The position numbers and the translations under genes were made by a program. Below the pieces are notes generated by a model. That model was not told the origin of the DNA and ran no database searches. It saw nothing but the letters and a program-made list of their open reading frames with translations. From Irineochytrium annulatum (lineage: Eukaryota > Chytridiomycota > Chytridiomycetes > Chytridiales > Chytridiaceae): DNA of 10,423 bases. The stretch covers positions 1 to 10,423 of the forward strand of contig JADGJL010001080.1 of the NCBI GenBank assembly GCA_027600665.1, in the 5' to 3' direction. Positions 1 through 6,891 of this stretch are shown here, piece after piece (position 1 is the stretch's first letter; each line of letters begins with the position of its first letter).

Positions 1-1775
1 CCCATCCCCCGCCCGACAGAAACCACGAATATCCCCACAAACATCGCGTCCGTTACGTTCCACTGCACACCGCTTTGCACGGCACACCACACTACTACCT
101 CCCACAGCGACTCCACTGGTACTCGCCAACACCGCCTGTATGCCCTCACGGCCAGGAAACACCATGGGAGCGACGGTGCGCCCCAGGTTACGATGTAGGT
201 TGTAAGGAGCGCGGTCGTGACGAGCGGTGCCGCGAGGTGGACGGCCGCGCGGGTGTAGGATGTCAAGTGGGCAATGAAGGAGGAAAGGCCTTTGGGGGCG
301 TGGATGAGGTGTAAAGGATTTGGGAAAATGTGGAAGGGCGGCGGAAGGTTCCTGGCGCGGAGGGTGTGGAGGACGCCGAGGAGTAGGAGCAGGGCGAGGA
401 GGATGTAGAAGAGATTTAGTTGGGTAAAACCGCCGTAAATGTTAGTGACGATGACGACGGGAACGGAGAGCGCAAGGCGGAGGGGGAGGGAGATAGTGGT
501 GGAGACGTGCTGATCCCGTGGTGGACGAGGAGTGTTGAGGATAAGCTGGGCGAGGCCGTCTGTGAGGAGGCGGGAACCGGAGAGAACGCCGATTTTCAAG
601 GCGCAGAGTAAGGTAATGGCGAGGGTTGGGGCGGAGAAGTTGATGAGGAGGATTAGAAGGGTGAAGTCGAGTAGTGTGAGGGGTAGATGAAGGAGGAGGC
701 GGCTTGTGTTGTATAGAGCGGGACCGCCGAGCAGTGTGGAGTTTATCTGGCTCATTGGAAGTTTTCAGCGATGTAAAGGAAAAGGTGCAAACTCACGGTT
801 TCCATTAAGAAAAGAACAAGAACTCGAAGTGACGGGCAGATACCAAGAAACCACAGAAGAGGGAAGACGCATAGAATGATAATGAGAATATCGTTCACAA
901 ACGTGATGCCTGTGACATTAGGCTAACAGCAAGTCAGGTTTCCGGCGAGTGAAACCACTACAGAGGAAACAGCCCACCTCCATGGCTCCAAACGACAAAA
1001 TGAATCCGACGTAGACGGGCCTAGTGAAGTCGTCCACCCCGTAAACGTCGTCCGGGTGATACGTGTTGGGCTCCGCAGGCCGCCCGACCATCAAACTCCA
1101 CATGGCATTCCCCACGGCCACCCAACCGAAGACATGCACCGCCTGCCAGCCCACATATCTCCCTTCCAGCCTTTCAAATGCCAGGTAAACCGCCGCTCCG
1201 CCACACATGACGCCCCCTACCAGAATCCTGAACATGACCCTCATTGCCCTTGCAATCGCCGGCGGGAATCCGGCACGCCTGCGTGAATCCTTCTCTTCCG
1301 CGTTCTGATCCGTATTCTTCCCTTTTGCCGCTCCTCCGGGCGGCGCAATGTGCGCGAGCCGAATTGGAGGCATGATCCACTTGACCAGCGACCACGGCAG
1401 CCCAGTTTCAATCATATCCAGCTCCTCGTCCTCGTCCGCAACCACATCATCCCCACTATCGCTTCCAACCTTCCCTGCATCTCTATCGACCCTCGGAGAC
1501 CGCGCTACTAGCACGCCGAGCAGGAGCAGCGCTACGGCAACGCCCGACGCAGCCGCCTTGGCAATGCCCGTGGCCGAAACTCGATCGCACACGACGAGAG
1601 TGATTTGAACGACGGCATACGGCAGCCAGAATATCACGGTCTGGATTCCGAGGGCTAGTAAGACGGTCGCCGGCCGCGCTCCGGAGGGGGGAAGTCGCGG
1701 CCCGCCAAAGAATGTCTCGAACAGGCGGCGGAGGATGAACGGGAGCCGGTAGGTATTCACCAGCGGGGAGGACAT
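1..1775 (-). CDS. PCNX4: Pecanex-like protein 4 homologue, N-terminal part (3' end off the left edge)
   Basis: Exons on the minus strand are 1775-962, 909-797 and 746 to beyond 1, giving 557 residues with no stop at the edge. The introns are 910-961 (52 nt; donor GTAGTG, phase 1) and 747-796 (50 nt; donor GTGAGT, phase 0). The first in-frame ATG after an upstream TAG is at 1775. It is supported by homology: residues 4-28 (PLVNTYRLPF, then LRRLFETFFGGPR) match the start of animal PCNX4. Further matches as I recall that family are FGWVAVGNAMWSL (216-228), RPVYV (252-256), VFPLLWFLG (286-294), ET-INSTLLGG across intron 2, and RAYRRCW in the third exon. About ten hydrophobic segments are visible, for example near 36-63, 72-92, 179-199, 254-271 and 276-294, with an acidic loop at 100-120. 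Pecanex proteins are polytopic membrane proteins; Drosophila pecanex acts in Notch signalling, but PCNX4's role is unknown. The pecanex C-terminal domain would lie outside the window. Confidence 0.85.
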
Positions 1776-2494
1776 CCGCGCCGGCCGACTTAGGACTGGG
1801 TTTCCTGAAGGGTCCGTCAAAATCTACCCTTGAAAGAAACACTGCCAAGCTCGTCCGCTCACAATTGCTCGAGAAATGACCACATAAAGGTGTCTCCTCC
1901 TCCCATCAAGGGAACGGGCGAGGATAAAACTGTGAAGTTTTCTTCATCCAGTTATATTGAATGACTTCACTACTAGGCTCCCCCGATTTACATCCGTCAA
2001 AAAGGGAACACGTGGCCGCATGCCGCAACGACTTGGTGGCGCTAGCGTTGAAGAGTCTCCGTGGTGATGAGGTTGCCGCGGAGTCTCTCATCACCGAGGA
2101 GACGCCATCGCTCTCACGCCATCGATGGGTGCAACTTGGGGTGTGAGGGACGGTTTCTTGCCCCTTACAATCGGTCCAGAGGTTCACAACGGCGTCTTAA
2201 ACATCTTTTGAAGGCATGATGCCGAGCAAGTCTCCGTGAGATAAAGGAAGAATTTCGTTACAGCGCAGAAATAGTAGCTCGTTTTTTTGACCGAAACTCA
2301 TCCACCATTGCTGCCGCCATTAAGCAACATTCTTAGAGCTGGGTGTAAAATGAAAGGAAACGTGGACGCAAGACAAGACAGAAATGAGTTCGCTCAGGCA
2401 AGTGTTGCCTAGTGATGCCTGAATATGGTCGTCCATATAATCTAAACCTAATCACTCATCGGCCCAGCGCTCGGTGGCATCCCAGTCTTCTGCA
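1776..2494. other. Intergenic region between two minus-strand genes
   Basis: These 719 nt hold the 5' flank of the pecanex-like gene and the 3' flank of the SAM receptor gene that ends at 2495. Short open frames occur (for example 1961-2146 on plus and 1906-2187 on minus), but none has recognisable domains, coding-like composition or splice continuity. The only clear structure is the inverted repeat at 2055-2103, listed separately. A TATAACT string on the minus strand near 1950 could be a promoter element, but this is weak. Confidence 0.6.
2055..2103. repeat. Imperfect inverted repeat (potential hairpin)
   Basis: The left arm is GTCTCC, gt, GGTGATGAG (2055-2071) and the right arm is CTCATCACC, ga, GGAGAC (2087-2103). 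The 17-nt arms pair except for one G/A mismatch and one G.T wobble, around a 15-nt loop rich in G and C. A direct copy of GAGTCTC also occurs at 2053-2059 and 2081-2087. The repeat lies between genes, about 280 nt upstream of the pecanex-like start codon. It could be a terminator-like or regulator-binding structure, or a remnant of a small mobile element; no function can be assigned. Confidence 0.6.
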
Positions 2495-4743
2495 TCAAGA
2501 TTCCGTTCCTGGCTGATACGGCGGAGGCGCCAACCCCTCGGACGCAATGTCGGATGGGCTTTGAAAACCGGATATCACACGCCCGGCGCGAAGTTTTGAG
2601 ATCGCCATTCGTAGGACGTCCCTCGCGGTCTGCGAAGTCATCCCCAGCCGCATCCGCATCGTCTCGTCCGTGAGCGCAAGCAATGCCGGGCCATCCACTT
2701 CGTTTTCTAACAGCAACTTGAGCTGATCAGGTATGAAAAAAGTCGTTTACCTCTGAAGTTCCGTATCATCGCGGCGCTGAGGCCCCTTTCCCAAAGCCAC
2801 GACGAGACATCATCTACAGACCAGTGCGCGGCGCTGAGCGGGGACTTCTTAGTCGTCGAGAACGGCAGGACGATGACGGAGCCTGCCGCACTAGTGACAC
2901 CTGTAGGGATGGACGGCAACGACAGAGATGACTTTGCGCTGGAACCGCCCACCTCCATTGTCGTGTCCCGAGATGTTGAGGCGCCGGTATTCCTCATCGT
3001 TTCGGCAATGCCCACCCGCGATGGTCCCTCCTTCGACGCCTTCTTGCCAAGCTCGGGCAGCGAGTCCGCCACGAGATCCGGCTTTGTCCCCGCATCCTTT
3101 ATTATATCCAGCTCCAACGCGTCCACCCACTCCCGACTCGAGCCCACCGCCACAGGCGGCTCCGTGACGGTCGTCCAGAGCCTTCCGGCTGTCCCCATTT
3201 TCGCCTCGGCAACATCGTTGGCAACGAACACCGCTTCCCCGTCAATGCCCGCCGACTGTGAGCCAATGGTGTCTCCGGCCACGCTCGCATCAGCTGGTGT
3301 CGCCTTCAACCTGGCGGAGCCCAAAGGGTCGTTGACAATATAAAAACTTTCTTGATTTGCGCGCACAACAGTCCGTATTCGGCGAATCCATAGCAATAGC
3401 GCGACGAGCGCGACGGCGAGGAATGCGGCCACGAGCGACATCGAGATGGGAAGTGCGACGGACGAGGACGTCCTGGACGTGGAACCGCTTGAGGACGAGG
3501 TGGGATCGCCTGACGCCGTCGTCGCCACGAATTGCATATCGCAAGCGCCAGCCTCGGACCCACTTGGCGACGGCAGGTCGACCTTCACCTTGACGTCGTC
3601 GGTCGAGAAGCCGGGTAGGCTTTGGGGGTAGTATCGCGAAAAAATCATCGCTCCGAATGAGCCCGGATTATAGCACGGCTCGCCATCGACGGCCGCCCCT
3701 CCCACGCAAATATGCAGCGAAAACGCGAGTCCCGACATCATTTGTAGGTACTGCGTTGCGTTCGCATGAATGGCTGGGTCGGGTCCTGAATAAGGCTCTT
3801 TTCCGCATTGATCGTAAGGGACGGGACCGTCTGAAGGCATTCGTTAAAAAATAAAAAAACTCTCGATTGTACGGCATTTGCGCTCAGGGCACTTACACGG
3901 CGTAAAATATGTAGAATTTGGAAGATTCTTACATCCACAATTAAGATTTCCCAGCCTCCCGCAGTCCAAAGTCCCAACCATCTTGATATAGGTGACGCCG
4001 TTCATCTTCTGCTCCGTGGACACGTGCGCGCTCGTGACAGCGCCAATGGGGAACGCCACGGAGCCTTCAGGAAGGTAATCCCCCATGCAGAAGGAACGCA
4101 AGAAGCCGTCGTCGTTGGCGAGGGAGACCGGGATGCCCCGAGAGATGTACTGGTCCTCGAAATAGGTTGTCTCCAGATCAGGGAGAAGAATACAGAACTC
4201 CGTCGCGCTTCTGCGATGTCGGGTTCAGTATTAATTCATTCAGCAGTAGTAAATAATGTCTTGCCTGATATACACTCGCTGACGGGTCGCGGGCCAAGGC
4301 TTCGGCGGGGCTTCTGGGTCGACGGCCCCAGCGCTTAGCGTGCATATTGGCCGGGGAGGCTGCCAGGCGACCGTCGTCGTTGAAGGCACCTGTCGAGCGG
4401 CCAGCGTATTCGGGAGGACATCGGCGGCGGAGGCGGTCCCGATGGCAGGAGGCTTCGACGGGCCCCAAGTGATGATGGGCAGGGAAACCATCTCAAGGAA
4501 GACGTCACAATATTCTCGGCCGGATATGTCCACAACCACACCCCCATCTGCACCGCCCTCCCTGACGCTGGCCTCGACCTCGGGGTCGCTGGCGTCGCAG
4601 TCAGACTGCCACTTCTGGTCTTCGCTTATCGCCGTCATGCCGTCCCCAACCGGGAGGGACCCGGATTGCTGCCGTATCAACACAGCTTGGGGGGAAGGTG
4701 TTGCGTCTGTGGGATGCGATGCCGGAGGCCATATAACAAACAT
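2495..4743 (-). CDS. Single-pass receptor-like protein: Cys-rich ectodomain, TM, SAM, PPPY tail
   Basis: Proposed minus-strand exons are 4743-4274, 4210-3897, 3830-2751 and 2706-2495, giving 691 residues. The introns are 4211-4273 (63 nt), 3831-3896 (66 nt; donor GTAAGT) and 2707-2750 (44 nt; donor GTAAAC). Residues about 158-310 resemble a fungal secreted Cys-rich family: EFCILLP, SFC, GAVTSAHV, YIKMVGTLDCG, CGKEPYSG, ICVGG. A Ser/Thr-rich stalk (364-385) leads to one TM helix (386-410) and a basic stop-transfer (WIRRIR). A long cytosolic linker then precedes a SAM domain (597-661: WSVDDVSSWL, NEVDGPALLALTDE, RLGM) and the terminal PPPYQP (682-687). The last three exons are solid. The first exon is doubtful: the ATG at 4743 is the first in frame after a stop, no signal peptide is seen, and the stretch overlaps the opposite-strand LRR gene. 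Other in-frame ATGs are at 4638 and 4491. Confidence 0.72.
2510..2527 (-). other. C-terminal PPPYQP motif (PPxY type) of the minus-strand receptor
   Basis: CCT CCG CCG TAT CAG CCA lies four residues before the stop codon. It encodes PPPYQP, a PPxY motif of the kind bound by WW domains. The identical hexapeptide ends the neighbouring plus-strand receptor (6110-6127). Role in ubiquitin-ligase recruitment is inferred from the general biology of PPxY motifs. Confidence 0.75.
2588..2826 (-). other. SAM domain of the minus-strand receptor, split by a 44-nt intron
   Basis: The coding segments are 2826-2751 and 2706-2588. The first half reads WSVDDVSSWLWERG and ends at NFR; the second half begins ENEVDGPALLALTDE. 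The pattern fits the SAM consensus: W-x-V-x-x-V-x-x-W-L, a hydrophobic helix, F-x-x-x-x-(V/I)-DG-x-x-L-L-x-L-T, then L-G-(M/I) and a long final helix DVLRMAISKL. Splicing of GTAAACGACT...GCTGTTAG in phase 1 restores the frame exactly. SAM domains mediate protein-protein assembly. Confidence 0.88.
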
Positions 4744-6154
4744 GTTTGGATTCTCTATCACTTAAACTTGCAACCGATGATATCATATTCGGGCAGCTTC
4801 TTCGATGCGATATCACGAACGACGATGATTGCGCTTCCGACGATCGGCTGGCCCGAGTCCCTGCGAAAGTTAAATCTTTACGGCGCGATGTTGACGGGAA
4901 CGATTCCGGGAAGCGCGATGCCCTCGGCTCTCGTCACTCTCGAACTTCGCGGGCACTCGCTGACGGGGACAATTCCGCCGCTTCCGTCTGCCCTTGCATA
5001 TCTGTGAGTCCTTTTGACAGCGACTAGAGCGCTCGCCTGTCTAAATTTTGCAATTTGGAAGGGTGTTGGGGTCGAATGCACTAGTTGGAACAATACCGAC
5101 GAACCTACCAGCCGCTCTCACAATCCTGTACCTCCTTTACTTGCTTGCGTGTTTTAATGTATGCCTTTAGCGGGCTGGATTCTAATAGCCTTGTGGGTCT
5201 GGTGCCTACCCAGGTCCAAAGCATGTGCCTAGATAGCCCATATTCCTGGTAAGACTTTATCAACGCATTCCACACACTCTGATTTTTCGCATTCATCTCT
5301 CAGCAAATTCAAAAACAACGTGTGCCTTACCGGCGGCCCTGAGTTTAATGGAATCCTCGCCCAGGCGACCCAGACCGGCTGCCCAACCACGATCACCTCT
5401 TTGCTACCTTCTAACTACTCCAGGGACGGCCACTTAGTGTCGACGCCTATGATAGCATCGCTCGCGTCCCTGGCGGCGCTCGTGGTCCTGGCCTTTCTCC
5501 TCGCAGCCGCCTTCCTCGTTCGCCGCCGCATCGCTCGGAGGAAGAAGTCCCTGCCGGGGCCTGTGGTGTTCGAGCCCGACTCCTACCGCGACAACGATGC
5601 CGCCCCGGCGGCCGTCCGGATCGATACCGCTGTGTCGGCGATGGGGACGAGCCTGACGGCATGCTGCGGAGGCGGTGGCGACAAGACGGGCGGGATAGTG
5701 GACACGCTATTTGACGAGGCGTTGGTTGGGCCGCGGGTGAACGTTGGCGCGTCGTCTAGCGCGGCAACGTTGGATGCGGGCGGTGCTAGGGACGAGATGG
5801 ACGTTGGGGAGTGGAACGTGCAGGATGTGGCATCGTGGCTGCAGGAGCTGGAGCTTCGACCGGAGATTGTAGAAAAGTTTAAAGGTACCTTTTCTCCATA
5901 CCTTGAGCAAGAGCTAATCTCCGTCTTCCAAAGCGGGCCGCGTCGACGGCGTCAAGCTGCTCCTACTGACAGACGACGGCCTATCGGATCTCGGCCTTAC
6001 GTCCGAGGGTGAGCGGGAGTTCATGGCGGTTGCCATCGGGAGGGTTAGGCCAGGAGGTGAACCGGCGCGCGAAGTGGGCGGTGATAGTTATGCGGGCGTG
6101 GAGGTCATGCCGCCGCCGTATCAGCCTTTTGTTGCGGCGACGATCACATCATAA
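4526..6154 (+). CDS. LRR receptor-like protein: LRR ectodomain, TM, SAM, PPPY tail
   Basis: Proposed exons are 4526-4743, 4797-5003, 5062-5127, 5171-5248, 5304-5884 and 5934-6154, giving 456 residues. Introns are 53, 58, 43, 55 and 49 nt; four are phase 2 and the last is phase 1. Residues 26-73 form an LRR N-cap (SDC, then DCC, VGCD, GGHIT). Four LRRs follow (94-185; LxxLxLxxNxLxGxIP pattern: LRKLNLYGAMLTGTIP, LVTLELRGHSLTGTIP, LAYLVLGSNALVGTIP, LTILGLDSNSLVGLVP). A C-cap with Cys184, 190, 197 and 216 comes next. One TM helix (239-262) is followed by RRRIARRKK, a linker, a SAM domain (359-421) and PPPYQP (443-448). Two points are uncertain. The donor of intron 1 (GTTTGG) is weak, though its phase fits and it joins GHITN to the LRRs. 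The start at 4526 gives no convincing signal peptide, so a further 5' exon may be missing. A fallback start is 4777. Exons from 4797 onward are well supported. Confidence 0.78.
4858..5233 (+). repeat. Four leucine-rich repeats encoded across three exons
   Basis: The repeats begin at SLRKLNLYG, SALVTLELRG, SALAYLVLGSN and AALTILGLDSN, each 21-22 residues and ending in a GTIP-like turn. Introns 5004-5061 and 5128-5170 fall at the same place in consecutive repeats: phase 2, inside the second conserved Leu codon. The exon between them is exactly 66 nt, or one 22-residue repeat. The spacing and the plant-like LxGxIP pattern identify the class; the ligand cannot be inferred. Confidence 0.85.
5809..6046 (+). 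other. SAM domain of the plus-strand receptor, split by a 49-nt intron
   Basis: The coding segments are 5809-5884 and 5934-6046. EWNVQDVASWLQELEL runs to KFK, then a phase-1 intron (GTACCT...CCAAAG), then RVDGVKLLLLTDDGLSDLGL and a final helix EREFMAVAIGRV. The W, VxxWL, F, DG, L-T-D and LGL positions match the SAM consensus. The intron sits at the same codon position as in the SAM domain of the minus-strand neighbour (KFK/ versus NFR/). Confidence 0.88.
6110..6127 (+). other. C-terminal PPPYQP motif (PPxY type) of the LRR receptor
   Basis: CCG CCG CCG TAT CAG CCT encodes PPPYQP, eight residues before the stop at 6152-6154. It is the same hexapeptide as at 2510-2527 in the neighbouring receptor, although the flanking tails differ (VEVM before and FVAAT after, versus EGLA and GTES). 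Confidence 0.75.
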
Positions 6155-6891
6155 GAGACGCCACGGCGACGGCCAGGTGTTGATGGGAATGCACTGAAAG
6201 CGCTCCCAGAAGCTGCGGCGAGGGCGAGGGGCGGAAAAAGAGGTCCGCCCGTCCACGTTGCTGCCGTATTTGAAGATCTGATTGCACCTGTACTACAAGT
6301 TTATGTAAAAGGTTCAACGGATGCTGCCTGCCTTTACATTTTTGCGGAGATTCTATTTCTCTCTCGGTTGTAGTTTTGCTGTTTCCTTCTCCGTATTTCA
6401 GTGCTGCTTATTGGCTCCTCCCTCTAGCTCGTTTCCCTAGCTTCAAAAATTTTCACCTGTACACATAAACACGTACTTGGTGCTTTTTGTTCACCAAAGT
6501 TAACGTTCAAGCAAGTGCTAGCCTTACCATGACCCTTCGTCTCTTTTAAGCCAAAGACGTGTTTTCAGGCCGCTTTCTGTCTGGTGTGCATGTGGAAACT
6601 GACTGCAAAAGTCACATTTTTGCATATACCTCACAGGATCACTAGAAAATTACTTTCTTGTCCATGGTTGCAATTCAATTTACGTGTATTGGCGTTGCGG
6701 TCAGCAAGAAGTTCTACACTACCGCCCTGCCTTGCTCGGAAGGTCGTGGGCTTGAAAGAGACAAAACAAGGAATAACTAAATGCAGCCAAAGCGGTCTAA
6801 TCCTGTCAAACATCAAAAGTGGACTCTTCATGGAGCTAAAGCAAAAGAAGAAAGTCGACCGTTCATAACGGGAACGCTCCTTTAATCTACC
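6155..6891. other. Convergent intergenic region (3' flanks)
   Basis: These 737 nt separate the stop of the plus-strand LRR receptor (6154) from the stop of the minus-strand GPCR (6892). They must hold both 3' untranslated regions. From about 6300 the sequence is clearly AT-richer than the coding DNA. One open frame at 6584-6868 on plus lacks an ATG at its start and has no recognisable protein pattern. No tRNA, repeat or mobile element was recognised. Confidence 0.6.

Noticed and set aside
918..961. Stop codon at 918-920 read as the end of a 300-residue membrane protein
   Set aside because: The stop lies inside a 52-nt intron. Splicing 961-910 continues in frame into further TM segments that match PCNX4, so the gene is not truncated here.
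1961..2146. Plus-strand frame of 61 codons upstream of the pecanex-like gene
   Set aside because: It is short and without domain signals. Much of its length is the inverted repeat at 2055-2103.
2873..3343. Open plus-strand frame of 156 codons
   Set aside because: It is antisense to the cytosolic linker and SAM-proximal part of the minus-strand receptor, whose frame has clear TM and SAM signals. GC-rich third positions explain the open opposite frame.
4340..4525. Extension of the LRR gene's first exon upstream of 4526 in the same frame
   Set aside because: It is open, but the protein shows no signal peptide or domain, and the minus-strand reading of the same bases looks more like real protein. 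It was left out of the model.
6584..6868. Plus-strand frame of 94 codons in the convergent intergenic region
   Set aside because: It starts without ATG, lies in AT-rich 3' flank, and shows no domain, hydrophobic pattern or splice continuity.
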